Of a stretch of DNA of 64,000 bases, positions 12,199-27,100 are shown in pieces. Position numbers and translations under genes: made by a program. Position 1 is the stretch's first letter, and each line of letters starts with the position of its first letter. This stretch comes from Manis javanica (Eukaryota > Chordata > Mammalia > Pholidota > Manidae). The notes beneath the pieces are model-generated. The model did not search any database, had not been told where the DNA came from, and worked only from the letters and a program-made list of their open reading frames with translations. Location of the stretch: contig NC_133156.1 of NCBI RefSeq assembly GCF_040802235.1, forward strand, positions 189,417,851-189,481,850. The letters run 5' to 3'.

Positions 12199-15100
12199 CT
12201 GTTTGAAAATAATTACAAATAAGAGATTTATAATTAAATTAGACTTCATCTTCCAGCAAGCAACAACTTAGTTTTAAACTTAAATTTAGAGGAGTAACTG
12301 TGTTAAAGCCTGATTCTAAAGAAGCAAATCAAAATCCCGATCTTAATAACAGATAATTCTGATAAATTTCCACTTGAATTTAAAACTCAATGAATCTAGA
12401 AAAAAAATGTTTAAATGAGGTTTTAATTAGCAAACATAAAAAACTAATGGTGTGGTTATAGTAAAGAGCAACAAGGCTAAGAACCATTGCTTCATTTAAA
12501 AGTAAGATGTTATCTGTAGGTATCCAATATTAGAAGCATAACAAAATGTGTCCAGTGGGAAGAATTGAATCTTGCTTTCCAGATAAATTTCAATATTTCA
12601 GTGATCTTTGTGCTTCACATGATTTTAAAGCTGAGAAAAATGCCCATTAAAAGAACAACTTTCTAGAATAAGTTATATCATTATTAATAAAAACATACAA
12701 CTACTTTCCCAGTAGGGGACAGAGGGAAATAACCCCAAATTACATTACCTTGATTGTAACAGGGAATGAGTAGAGCAGATCATCGGGAATACCATAGGAG
12801 TTGCCATCAGAGATAATGCCCATGGACACAAATTCTCCCTGAAAGTAACAATCAATGGTTTACATCCTCATGGTGCTTAGGGATCAGTTTGTATAACCAA
12901 CAGACACACCAACTGACAAGATTAAACCAGGGGACACTTTGTTGCTATGTTCCTAACCACTCTTCCAGTCACATGTGAAGTAAGCCAGAGAAACAATCCT
13001 CATTTTATGAATGAGGAAGCTATAGCTCAACACAGGTTTTAAGAAGAGAAAAAAGCCACCACCACGTGTGGTAGGTGCTTTCTATATATCATCTCATTTA
13101 ACCTTCACAACCCTGTGGGTAAATGCCATGTGAAAGATGACAAAACAGTTTAGGAAGTTACGTACCTCTACCAAGGTTACTTGCATAGTAGGCAACTTGA
13201 GCTGGGATGTAAACCTGACCTACATGACTGCTAGGGCAATCTTCTTTTTACATGATAGCATCAGAGAACAAAAATAAAAGAGTGGCCTGTGCAAACTGCT
13301 GAGTCCTCACCTCTGGGGTTCCAAACCAGATGTCTCTGACATGGTCACAGATGGCTTTTGCAGCAGACATCGCACTGGATAGTTTTCGAGCTTTGATGAC
13401 AGCAGCACCACGCTGCTGCACAGTCTGGGTGGGGCCAGGCAAAGACAGCAGGGTTATTTGATCAGGAGAGCAGAATTGCCATCAATTCCAAGCTGATCTT
13501 GGGGTGAAAGGCTGCCACTATAGCTTAATGTGTCCCCTCCAAATCATGCAACTACCCAATGTCGACCATACCAACCTATTTCAATTATCAGGACCTGTCT
13601 TTTTGAAAAAAGAAAACACACAAAACTATATAAAACTCCACAAAGTTTACCATACTTCATACAAAGAAAGGATTCTCTGTATAAACATACCCAGATGTAC
13701 TATTAGTATTTTCCCACTTCAACAAGTAATTAATCTTGACTGCCATACAACACACTTGATCAGAATGGATCTTGACTGGCTTAGTATGACTCCAAAGAAA
13801 GTATGTATTTATCAGAGCAACCAAGAAAGGCCTGTTCTCCTTGAGACCCTCCTACCCCCAACCTCCTGACTGGAGAGACACTCAGACCAGTAATGTCGTG
13901 TGTCTCAAGAGTTCTGTATGAATGGCTGTTAAGAGAGAGAGTCCAGATTTTTCTTACTGTGATGAATTCTCCCTTGAGCCAGCTGTCATCTTTCAGAGCT
14001 TCATAAACACCAACTTCCTTTCCTTGGAGTTTCACCTTGGCATGGTTGACATCTGGATATTGAGTTGAGGAATGGTTTCCCCAGATAATGACATTCTTTA
14101 CATCATTAGAAGTCACACCAACTTTAAGAGCAATCTTGTTAAACAGAAAACAAATATATTAGACAAATGCTTTTCATTTCAAATTATGACCTGTTTGACC
14201 AAAGACCTTAAGATAAAAAGCCTCTGAAACTTCAAGAGAACATAAGAGTTACAATGACTTGTTTAAAAAAAAAAATTTATTGCTTGGTAATTTCCTACAA
14301 CAGCTTAATGCAAATGTAAATGACTGTGAACCTGAACTACTATAGGGTAGAACATTGTTTAAGAGAGCAACCTACAGTTTGTGATTAACTTATTAATATA
14401 GCAGACTTATCAAATATAAAACACCAAGCAAGAGGCTAATATTGCTCAAATACCGAAATGTGACCTTTGTTTTGTTGTTAATACGTAGAGATGTCTCCTC
14501 AGCACTTCTGAGCAATCAGTTATTTAGGGGCTTTATCCATATTTAGCTGAAATTTTTATTATATACCATATATATATATACATCAACTAATCTTCAAATA
14601 AAAATAAATACGAAATTTTGGAATTGAAGGGACTCAGATCACCAAAGTCTGACTGACCTCTTTGGATAGATTAGGAAACCAAAGGAAAGAGTTTAAATTT
14701 AACACACATGTAATACTAAAATGTTAACAGATGGAACAATCTCTAGCTGTAGGTTCAGAAAACACTCTAGGATTCTGCATACTTTGAAGTCACATGAACA
14801 TCAATTACATGATGTAGTACAATAGCCACAGAAAGTTAGAAAATTATGTTTTTTGTAAGATTTAAAGAAAACAAAATCAGCTTGCTTACTTTGTTAGACC
14901 AATTTATGTGCAGAAAAAAAATTACAGCTAGTTGTATGTATAATTTGTTCCAAATTGGAGAGTAGAACTGATAAGGAGCCTTAAAGGAATGTTTTGGAAA
15001 AAATTTTAGAAAAATTAAAAAAAATCTGTTAAAGTTTAATTTTAATTGTTAGAGTAACACTGTGGGTGATTTTTCTTTCCTTTATGTTACAGTAAGAATG

Positions 15101-18100
15101 GGAGAAAAAAATAGTTGTGTCAGACTACAGCTTTTGCATACTTTAGTAAAAGCAGTGCCACATCATAGTTCTATTTGATCATTCACCATATAATAAAGGG
15201 AATACACTCTGATATTTAAAGAAATTTGGAAAGCAGGGATAGTAACAGCCCCAAACGGGAAACAACTCAAAAGTTCTTCAAGAATGGTGAAACAAACCTG
15301 CTACATCCATACAAGAAATGAAATAAACTTAATAGGTAGAAAAACAATAAAAAGGACAAACTACTGAGCCATACAACAACTTGGATAGATATTAAAGGCG
15401 TTAACTGAGTGGAAAAAAAGCCAACTGAAAAAGGTGACTTACTGCATGCTTCTATTTTTATAACATTCTCAAAGTGACAAAATGAGAGATGGAAACAGAT
15501 CAATGGTTGTTAGAGTTTAGGAAAAGAGAGGGAGGATGTAATATATAAGAGCTTAAAAATATTGTTTTTTGTAGGTGATGGAATGAATAGCTCTGTATCT
15601 TGATTATTGTGGTCATAGTAATCTATATGCGATCAAGTATCACAGAATCATAAAGATAAACAAAAAAAGTATGAATATAAAAACTATAGCAGTTTGAGTA
15701 AGTATAGTTAACAGTGTGTGGGTAGTTTAGGTGACTTCCTGTTTTTTTTGATAATGCTCTACTATTTGGTAAGTGGGTGATGGGTACCCATGATTCTCTG
15801 CATTATATTTGCAACTTCTTCTGAGTCTGTAACTATTCTAAAATAAAAAGTAAAAACAAAACAACCAAACAAGGATAAAGATAAAAAAGGCCATTATCTA
15901 AAATGTTTTGTAGTGACTTGATTCATCTGTACATTAATTTACTGTCAAGAAGCAAATTGTTTCCTTTCACCGACTCTTAAAATAACTTGACACTAATTTC
16001 TTAAAGCTTAAAATAGATGATTTTATAATATTAACTTAAAATTCTGTTTTTGACAGTTAAAAATCGCTTCTGATCTAACCCCTGCTTAACTATTCTGCAT
16101 AACTATTAACTACCACACCAGTCATAACAAATAAGTTGGATGGTTCGTTTCTGGGGTACCCAGCTATTGACCTGCTTAGTAGCTGCTGTTAGAGTGGTAT
16201 ACTGTACAACAAGTACCATTTTTTAATGTGCCATGGCCTAAAAGGGCTCAGGAAGAATTACCTTTACTTACATTTAGCTGGCAACATATTGAAAAAGGAC
16301 AGTTTACTTGGGGAAAGAAACTCAATATATCTGTTATCAAGAACTGAGAACCCATAACTGCTTAACGTCAGCTTCAACTGCTCCCAGGTACAGTGAAGAC
16401 AAACTGCTTCTGGGCTTCACCTCCCAACAGGAAGCTCCCCTTACTTCTTCTGTCCTGTTGTCCACTTCCTCCTTTTGATCTTGAGCTCCTTCACTCTGTC
16501 TAGACTGCAGATGCCAGTACTGTGCACCCAATGGACAAATTTCTGCATACCATTCATGCGAGAGCCAGTCTAAATTCACATGGGTCCAGAAGAGCTTGCT
16601 CCTTTAGAAACTTTCATGTCTGTCATATAGATCTGTTCAATAGTTTTCAACTAATTCTCTAGCCCTAGTAATTTTCTTCCCTCTGATACCAGCTAACTGG
16701 TTTTACTGCCAAATTACCTTGTCAGCAGACACATATGCAGCTCTGCTTTGCAAAAATACAGGTGACAAACAGTTACTAGATAGCTGAGTGTTCTGAATTC
16801 CAAAACAAATTATCTAAGACTAGTAACCATTCACTAGTAAACCCACCCATTAATGTTTGGGTTTGTTATTTTTCTCACTAGATTAATAATTTCTACAGGA
16901 GGGACAACTGCTTCTTCAAGTTTCCTAAAAGCTTTCATTCAGACTTTTGTCCCTGCAAGGAAAACTTTCAGTTTTCCACCAAGGCCTCAGGCAAAAGAGC
17001 AAAGGCAGAAGTTTGTTGGTGTCAGTTATATTACCTCTTTCTCCCTGTTGCAACTGAGTAAGTAACCATCTGGCAATCCGAAGTTCACAAATGCAACACC
17101 TATGATATTTTTTTCTATATAATGTGTTCTGTCGTATACACATCTCCTGACTCTATAGTCATTCAAATAAACTCCCATTCCTTCCTAAACACCAGACCCT
17201 GGCTAAACAATATGGAAAAAGACATAGCCCACAGCCTAAAGCCTCTTTGGAAATATTTGTAATTTAAGAATGTTATCCAATGGCCTTCTAATTAACTGAA
17301 ATATTCAGGGACATATTTCTGAGGGGTAGCTCTTGATTATATCCTCCTAATAATAAAAATTAGCAATAATCGTAGCCAATCTTTATTGATTTTTACGAGA
17401 CATGCACCATGATAATGGTTTAACACAGATCTTACCTCATTTAATCAATGTAACTACCCTTGGAGGTAGATATTATCCCATTTTATAGCTTGAATACATT
17501 TTCTCACAATCACAAGTGACCTAAATCTACTTACTAGACTTAGGTCACTTGATCTTATTATGCAAGAAACTACGAGTCTGGAGTCAGGTAAATCTGGGAA
17601 GTTCCATCACTTACTAGTTATATAACTTTGAGCAGGTTCCCTGACCTTTCTGGGCTGCAGGTTTCTTATCTATAAAACAGGGATAGTAACTAGTAACTCA
17701 TTCAGTTACTACAAGGCTTAAATAGTAAGTTACATGTAAAGAAAGCATTCAGCTTAGAGTAGAAGTTAACAAATAAAAACTCTGGGCATCCAAAGCAGAA
17801 AGATTATTAACTCTCAGTTTAAAGCAATAGTTCTCAATTTAAACCTCACACTACCTTTTGGTAAAAACAGTTGTCTTAAAACTAAACAAAATTGTCTTCT
17901 CTAAAAGAAAAGGACTAAACTCATAGACCTATCTAGCAGTGATGACCTGTAGATGAGGAGGGATGGTCAGAAAAATGCTAGGGAAAAGGAAAGATTATGT
18001 CCAAGAACTAGAACTTTGCCATGGCTTCTAAAGGAATGAGGATCATCCAGACCTAAAAAAGTTTAGGGACAGGCTTAAGGACACAATCGGTAACCCGATT

Positions 18101-21100
18101 AACAAATGGGCAGAGGATATGAAGAGACAGTTCTCCAAAGAAGAAATTCAGATGGCCAACAGACACATGAAAAGATGCTCAGGGAAATGCAAATTAAAAC
18201 CACAATGAGCTATCACCTCACATCAGTAAGGATGGCCAGCATCGAAAAGATTAAGAACAACAAATGCTGGTAAGGATGCGAAGAAAGAGGAACCCTGCTA
18301 CATTGCTGGTGGGAATGTGAGCTAGTTCAACCATTGTGAAGAGCAATATGGAGGTTCCTCAAAAAACTAAAAATAGAAATACCATTTGCCCCAGGAATCC
18401 CACTCCTTGGAATTTACCCAAAGAATACAACTTCTCAGATTCAAAGACATATGCACCCCTATGTTTATCGCAGCACTTTTTACAATTGCCAAGATGTGGA
18501 AGCAACCTAAGTGTCCATCAGTAGATGAATGGATAAAGAAAAGGTGGTACATATACACAATGGAATACTATTCATCCATTAGAAAGAAAACAAATCCTAC
18601 CATTTGCAACAACATGGATGGAGCTGGAGGGTATTATGCTCAGTGAAATAAGTCAGGTGGAGAAAGACAAATGCCAAATGATTTCCCTCATTTGTGGAGT
18701 ATAACAACGAAGCAAAACTGAAGGAACAAAACAGCAGCAGACTCAGAGACTCTAGGAATGAACTAGTGGTTACCAAAGGGGAGGGGTGTGAGAGGGCAGG
18801 TGGGGAGGGAGGGAGAAGGGGACTGAGGGGTATTATGTTTAGTACACATGGTGTGGGGGATCACGGGGAGAACAGTGTAGCACAGAGAAGGCACATAGAG
18901 GATCTGTGGCATCTTACTACACTGATGGACAGTGTGACTGCATTGGGGTATGGGTGGGGACTTGATAATATGCATAAATGTAGTAACCACATTGTTTTTT
19001 CATGTGAAACCTTCATAAGAATGTGTATTAATTATACCTTAAAAAACAATTAAAAAAAAAAAAGCCACATAACGAAACCACTAATGAAACCCTGTAATCT
19101 ACTTCACATTTAAGTGGAAAAATAGCCAAAAGGAGCAACTTCAACTTCAAAGAGGAGAAAGTGCACTGTGAAGATTGTTCGCCTTTGCTGCATTTGGGAT
19201 AGATATGGTTATTTGGTAACATTGTTTAAGAACTACTGGATCTTAATGCAATCATGTATAAGAATATAACTTATACTATGTGAAAAAAAAAAAACACAGG
19301 ACTTATTACTAGGAATCACAAAGACCAATCATTACTTTTTTTAAGATTGTATTTTATAAGGAAACACTTAAATGTATGCAGCTGTTTTCTTATGTTGAAA
19401 AGACTTTGAAAGTTTAAAACAGCATAGCAAATAATCTATACTAAAAGTTTTTTGTCTGCACTGACAGTACTGTATATACGAAATGCCTTAATTATTAAGC
19501 CAATGTGTATTATACCAGTATCTGTTTAAAAAAATTTAAAACCAACCATGCTTCTGGCATGATAAAATCATGGAATTAAATCATTGATTTCCATTCATGT
19601 AGAAGGTTGTTATAACTTACTCCACAGCATTTTTAGAACTTGAGATTATTTTTAGTATCTCTGATTTTTTTTCCAGAGTTGTCATGTCATGTCATGTATG
19701 TGTGTGTTATTCCTATATAAAAGAAAAAGGTGAACATGTAAAAAAAAAAGGCTTAGGGAACTAGCACAGATGACTAGTTATTGTTAATACCCTGGTCACT
19801 GACTCCTTGGCTTATTAATCTAAGGGTAAGGAAACTTGACAATTAAAATTCAGCTGCTAAACAGTGAAAGTAGGAATTTTGTGAAAACATGTAGATTAAC
19901 TAAAAAGATATAAAAATGAAAATGAAAATGAAATTAAATATAAAATTAAAAATTAAAAAATCTGTATTTGATTGCTTAGCTATAAGGAAAAAGGAAACAG
20001 AACCACACAAAACAGAAAGCTCAAGTCTTTTATAATCTACATAGCTGACAAAAATCAACTAAATTATGTGCAATCATGTGACTTATCTAACCTAGTGTCT
20101 CATTTTAACCCCTGTAGTAAGAGGACATTAGTAACCACATTTTATTATAGTTAGCAAATGAAATATATAGTTGAGAAAATTAAGTACAAAGTTCAGATTC
20201 TTTAAAAGACTTGATTTAAAGACTCCCTAATAAACTGGAAAAGCTTCCTACTAAACAAAAACAACAATAAAGCACAAACTAAGATTCACCTGCTTTAAAA
20301 GTGAGAGAGAAAGATTTTCAACTTGAACATTGGTAGGATTTTAAAAGGGATTTTAGTTACCTGAGCTTTAGCTCGGTTATGGTCCAAACGAGTCAAGCAA
20401 CTAAAGTTCTCCTTTGGGATAGACGGTGCAGACTTGGAGGCAGTCAGGCAGTTGGTATTGGCTGGGTTTCCCACCACAATAACCTAGAACGTATGAGGCA
20501 CAGCACAGTTACAGACCATATGCTTGGTTAACTGGCTGTCAGAATATGACCGACAACTGTGAAAAGTGTGACCTTTGTATCAACTTTGTGTGAGCTAAAC
20601 ATGTAGTTATCATTATAGTTTTGAGTAGGAAACTATAATAGAAATTCTCCTTGCTAAAAACTTCCCCCATATTAAAAACACTGAAAACACTTCTTTAATA
20701 AAGCCACCATTATACATAAAAGTCACTCTCCAGGTGGCAGTGTCCAAGACCCAAGACACAGGTCTTTCTGCTTTATTCTGTGTTAAAACAGAGAGAGAAC
20801 ATTTAGCCACTTGCCACAAAAAAACAAGTAGCCTAAGGCTCAATCTCAGAATTCATTCATTCATAAAATTTTCCTTCTTATAAAAGTAGTCCAAGAAATT
20901 CTACTTGAGCAGTTTGTTTTAGGACAATGATTTTGCTTTATGAATTAAAATCATTTCTCAATCTTGCCTCATCATAAGAATTAACTGGGATATTTGCTAA
21001 AATACAGATTTCCAGGTCCCACCCACTCCACACCTACTGAATCACTCTTTAGAGGGAAGCACTTCAGTATATTTTTTTTTTACTAGGGAGGTATGGGATG

Positions 21101-24100
21101 CTCTGAATCATAATACAGTATAGGAAAATGTATAAATGGACTTAAGAAAATCTTTAATAAAATGATAATTTAAAAACTTACTGTGAAATAATATTAAACT
21201 TACAGAAAAGCTGCAAGCATATTACAAACAATTACTCTCACATTCCATTTACCCAGATGCTCTAATCGGTTCCACCTCTCTCCCTGTCTCCACAGACACA
21301 GACACACAGACACACACACACACACACCCTTCCCTCGGTGTTTTGTTCTGGCGCATTTAAAAGCATGCTGCAAACATGATACTCCAATTCCCCTAAGTAC
21401 TCCAGCATCCGTGTTTATTTCCCCCAACAGGATACTTTCAGCCAGGGGGTGACGGGCCATTACTGTATAAGCAGTACTACAACGCTAAGCACACAAGATT
21501 TTAGCAGTCCAAACCACCTTTTTTATTTTACTATTTTAAATTGAGACCTGTGGATTTCTACTTATTTCTATTATTTTCTCCTGTTAATTACTATAGTTAG
21601 TGCTAATAATTACTGTATCTAAAATGAAGTCCATAGAAAGCAAAAATCCACATGGCTTTGAAATATCACAATAGAACATTATAATTAGCAATTTAAAAAA
21701 ATCTTGTTAAATTTTCTTTTACCTTTCTTGAAGTTCAGGATAGGGATTTATTAAAATCAGTAAAACACCAGCAAGCCTTTATGTTGTGATGACTAAGTTC
21801 TGTCTAATTAACTAATACTTACTTGGCAAAAAGGAGGCTTTAATATAATACTGAGATAAATTTAGAAATTAAAATAGCTTGGACACACTATGACAAAAAG
21901 GAAGTCATACTGATTCAACTCCTCAGAAGACAAAGACTATGAATTTTTCTGGGTTGAGAAAATCTGAACATTTCCAAAGCCACCATCTATTGCTGAGAAC
22001 AGCTCACAAACACACACAAATCCAAATGATTGAACAAATATTCCCACCTAGCTAACAGGCACCAGGAAGTTTTGTGCCTTCTCTATAGGTTCATGAACTA
22101 ATATTAAGCATGTCACAGGAAGAGGCAAAATATTTAAGTGCCTCTGAATATAGATTTGTATAGTATAAGGAAAAAAACCATAAAGGGAAATCAAGCAAAA
22201 CTGTATTCACAGACCATTTTACAGAACTGGAATAAAACAAAGGCAAATAAAGCTAAATGCCCAAGTTTCAAATGCTGATAATGAAAACCACCACAGAATA
22301 TTGTATTGGTCACCTTAACTGACTTCTTGGCGTATTTCTCCAAGGCTGAACCCTGGCATTTGAAGATTTTTACATTTGCTTTGAGCAAATCTTTCCTCTC
22401 CATGCCTTCTCTTCTTGGCATGGAGCCCACAAGAATGGCCACATCCAGGTCTTTGAAGGCAATCTCTTCCTTATCTGTTGCGATGACATCTGTGAACATG
22501 GCAATAAATATGCAGAGCTACTTAAAACACCAAAGTGTGAGGTTTTCTTTTTCATACTGAATCTACTCAGTAACTCTTATACTTTGTAGCAAATGTTTAT
22601 CCTTTTACATATCATGTTGATAAAAGTTTTTAAGAAAAAAAAAAAAAAGACTGTATGTATTAATTCAACCGTAACAATCAGCAGAAATGTCAATACATTT
22701 ATTTTGCATTTCCTATTTCAATGTCTCAATTTCAAAAATTCATTAAGTTTTATCTTTTATAATCAGGTATGATAGAAGGTATAATATGATACTTTTCAAG
22801 GCAACATTTGTTATTCACACTAATCACCACAAACAACACAAAAGGAAACTAGTTCACCTAATCTTTAAATTACAATTACTTGAAGGTATATGGTATCAAT
22901 CACAAATTAAAATGTTTACTGAGGAGTTCTGTGCCAGGAACAATGCTAAGAGATTTATTTTATCAAGCTTAATATTTTACAGATGAAAACAATGAGGTTT
23001 AAAAAGACTAGTTGTGGCTGTAGTCTTTAAAAAGACTGTGGCAACTGTCTTTAAAAATACTAGTTGAGGTTTAAAAAGTAGTGTGGCTGTAATTCCAGCC
23101 CAACTCCAGTCCAGAGTTCAATCCCTATGCTAGTGATAGTCCAAAAAAAACACACCACTTGCTTTCTGATTAAAGAACATATGTTGTTGCATTCCTTCGT
23201 TCAGTGTTAAAAAGGCCTTGACCAGTGCTACAGCCTTAATGTTTGGGTCCCCACAAAATTCTTATATTAAAACCTAATCCTTAATGTGATGATATTAGGA
23301 GTTGGGGCCTTTGGGAGGTAATTGGAAATGAGGGTGGAATCCTCATGAATGGGATTAGCATCCTCATAAGAGGCCTCATAAAGCTCCCTCTCCCCCTTTG
23401 CCATATGAGGACACAATTAAGACAGCCGTCCACCAGGAATTGGGGTCTCACCAAATTCCAATCTGCTGGCTCTTTGATCTCTGACTTCCCAGCCTCCAGA
23501 ACTCCAAAATTTGTTTATAAACCACTCAGTCTATGGTTTTTTTTTGGTATAGCAGCTCAAATGACTAAGACAATGGGGATTCAGCATGATCATTGGTACA
23601 TTTTTAGACCAGTGAAATTGTGTGTTAGACTGCTGTTAAGTCCCCAAATAGGTATACACAGGAAACTAGCTGGACAAAAAAACCCCAGTACTACTTCTTC
23701 CCAGCCACACACTCTTATTTAATGGGCCTTTCCTTGCCTGTTGTATTCACAGCTGACCACTGACCACAGATAAACTGACAATAATCTGGGCCCATTAGAG
23801 AGAGTAGAGGGTATTCAGCAGAGAAAGGATAAAAATGGGAAGTTAGTTTGGAAATAGTAGGTGAGGAAAGGGTGCAAGCAGAATACCTTGGGCAGGGTAA
23901 TGTTCTCTCCTACATAATCATGCAACCAAATGATTCAGAAGGCAGACTACCCCTTCTAGTAAATGTTTATTGAACAGGTATATGTATTCTAGGTATGCCT
24001 TTTCATGGGTGTGTAATGTTTTGCTTGTGCAACAGTAGTATCAATTACAGTATTTATAATTAACATACTATAGGAGAATATTAATTCTTACCAAAATAAA

Positions 24101-27100
24101 AAGATCACAGTGAAGGTATAGGGAAAGAAAAATACTCACATTAGTTTACAACTTGATCTAATATTTTAATGAACCTTTTAGTCAAATTTATAACAACTTC
24201 TTATATTTGTGTAACAGTTTAATGATTTTCACAAGCTCCTGGGAGAACTTTGGTAGTCTTTTTCAAACTATGCAGCATATGATTAGGGCAGTTTACACTA
24301 TGTGTCAACCTGATGACTAGCAGATAGAAAGAACTATATATGAGGGACCAACCAAATTCCAGCCTTAAGGCAGCATATGGCTCTAGAAGATGTCACTTAC
24401 AGTTGAAAGAGTTCTCCATTACAGGACATTACCATTACTAGTTAAATAGACTTTAATAACAATGCAATGTAGACAATCCCAGGTATATAATCCTTGTGCA
24501 TTATTATACTTAATTAGTAAAATAAATTACATATAGGCAGATTGGAAAAAAAGTAGTCTTTTACCTTATACTGATTCTTATTTATTTAATTCTTTATATA
24601 AATCTTTATAAAGTAGTTGTAGTTCAAAAAACAAAAAAACTTTAATGAAATAATTTCTAATTGAGAGGCTAGTAAACATTTATTTTTTAAAAGATATGAA
24701 ATACTGTAAAATCCCTTTCTTTTCCATTCTCCAACTCACCTTTTAGGAGGGGAAGGGCACAGTCTTGCAGTTCCATTAGGACACCATCCAGGACACCCAT
24801 CATGGGAGTGATATCCAACAGCACCAGAATTATAGGCTGCCAAATAATAGGATAGCATCTGCCAGTATTAGGTCATGTCACTTAGTCACAAAAAAGTCCT
24901 TTCGCAAAGTTTTTGCTTATTTGATGTGTAGATGTATAATTCCTATTAATTAGTCATATTAGGAAGTCAAGTATCTAACACCATGCCACTTTCAGAAAAA
25001 GGGATGCTCTAAGACCAGCATTGGTGTGCTAATAGATACAGGAAGAGGAATCACTGTTACTGAATTTTAAAGGAGTACCTGGAAGAGATATCAAATTGAA
25101 GTGACAAGCCACAGCGTATTCTTCTTATTACATAGTTGTATATCTGATTTTAGTTCATGGAAAGCTAACTCCATGAAAGAAGAACTTGATATCCATGGGT
25201 GAAGAGAATGGATAAATGAATATTTACAAAAAGGATTTTAGTGAACATTAATCAGATGTGCTAGAATAGGAGGTGCCTCTTCAAATTGGGAAGCAGATTT
25301 GTCTATTTTGGGTCTAAAAAACATCTATGAGCATGAAGTGCTGATTCAGCAACCCTCTCTTCTACAAGATTCTCCCCAACAGCTGTCATTAGTGAGCACC
25401 TTCCACTGACTGATACCTGCTGGCTGCACCAAGTCAACAGAGTACAGAATGTAGAATAGCTCTGATTTGCAACAAGTTTTCAATGCCTGGAGAGTTGCAT
25501 ATAAATAAGCTGCCAGCTTCCATTTGTAGCAGTGTACCTAGTACAAAGGATTACCTATTCCATCACAATTTAAAAACTTCTTTGAAACATAATACAGAAT
25601 TTTATTGACAATATTCTTACTTTATCTTATGATTTACTGACATTTGCACCTACCTGGTCTTTACCAAAGACAGATCCATTTCCAATACTGTATAGCAGTG
25701 AATATGCAATCTGACCAGCTGCTCCAGTCACAAGGACTCTGATTGGTTCAGACTGGAATGAAAGAGACCCATTAACATCTTGTTAAAAAGGGCTTTTTTA
25801 CCCTAGATACTCAGAATTTTCTCTGTAATAAAAACAACCATATACTTTAAAAGTTAATGTAAAATTTAAGTCTCTTAACATCTGGCTTAGCAGAAGACTA
25901 TCTTATCCCAGACTCGTCCCAGCAAATATACAATTAAGTAACTTCTGGAACATGTAGCCTTTGGCTGCGTATTTGTGTGGTGTTATTTAACTCTGTTACC
26001 TTGGATTTACTCAGAAAATCTTATCCACTTTTTTAGGGTATTTTACTACTGAAACAAGCCTAAAAATGTTGATGTGCTTTAGTTATATGGTCATATACTC
26101 TGATGGCCTCTATAGGACCTTACAAATCCTTTTCTGCAAAATCCCCACTCCCTCTGCTTAATAGAATCCTTCGCACCAGAAAAGGGGTAACTAGTTAAAA
26201 TTTTTCATTCACTAAGTGAGAAAGTTTTAATAAAACTATTAATCAAGATTCAACTTAACTACTTGGAAGAGGAAAAATAAGCCTTTATTTTTCATTTAAG
26301 GAGGGACAATAAATATGAAAGTGATTAGTATCTGGATTATTATATTATTAACAACATGTAACAGCAACTTTCAGTGACAGCTGACAACCTAATTCCAAGG
26401 GAAAATTAATTTTAAAAGGGAGGAAGGGGAAGAAGTACAGAATATAGTAGTTGTAATAGAGGGAAGTCACTTTAAATATCTCAACAGACCCTGAAATATG
26501 AGCATATGGACAGAAATAACTAATATTTAAAGTGATATTGATCCTGAGTCATTAAAAAAATGTTAAATTAAGCAAACAGAATTAAAAAGATAAAAATATT
26601 TCTACTAAATAAAAATGTTGGAAACTTAATGCTTAAGTTTAGTTAGATGAAAAAGTTCAGTCAAGGTGAACTGTTCCTTTCCTTAACAGTGTGGTAAATG
26701 TACTTCCACTCTGTCACCTCTACTAGTGGGCTCACTGAATTGACTGGGGATAGAAGCATTTGATGTCTTTGTTTCAAACTCCCTCTTTGAGATGAGTCAT
26801 CCCTCTAGGATGGAAGGAGGTATGACCTCACAGGGCCCTTCTACCTTCCAACCCTAGCCTCTGAAGACCAACTGCACTTGGTAATTTGGTACACATAGAA
26901 GACAAAGGGAAAAAAATCTCGGGAAAAAAGTGTCAACTGTTGTAGAGAAATGATGATCATCATAGCAGACTTTGTATGCATTTCTTCCTCAGAGATGTGA
27001 CCAAGGTGAGAATAGAAAAAAAAAAGAGCAGACTTGTGGGGGAGGCATGTCTCTTCCTTATCTTCTTCACCTAGTTTGCCCCCAGACCTTCTTATCTCTA

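Larger units (their letters stand above)
12199..13957 (-). other. MDH1 introns 8, 7 and 6
   Basis: Introns of 550 bases (12199-12748), 472 bases (12839-13310) and 533 bases (13425-13957). Intron 7 holds a MIR on the minus strand, listed separately. Nothing else is recognised. Confidence 0.9.
14135..20360 (-). other. MDH1 intron 5
   Basis: The largest MDH1 intron (6.2 kb). It holds an L1M/HAL1-type 3' end (15235-15860), two abutting MIRs in opposite orientation (17365-17780), and a 5'-truncated younger L1 (18090-19062). 14135-15230 and 15860-17360 show no recognisable element apart from short A/T-rich runs. Confidence 0.9.
20484..22313 (-). other. MDH1 intron 4
   Basis: 1830 bases. Holds a MER5-type hAT fragment (20925-21090), an old L1M-type 3' fragment with a CA microsatellite (21185-21460), and otherwise nothing recognised. 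Confidence 0.9.
22490..24739 (-). other. MDH1 intron 3
   Basis: 2250 bases. Contains a MIR with local duplications (22880-23110) and a MaLR-like LTR (23215-23575). 23580-24739 has no recognised element. Confidence 0.9.

Noticed and set aside
12065-12271. Plus-strand frame of 68 codons over MDH1 exon 9
   Set aside because: It is the antisense shadow of the real exon.
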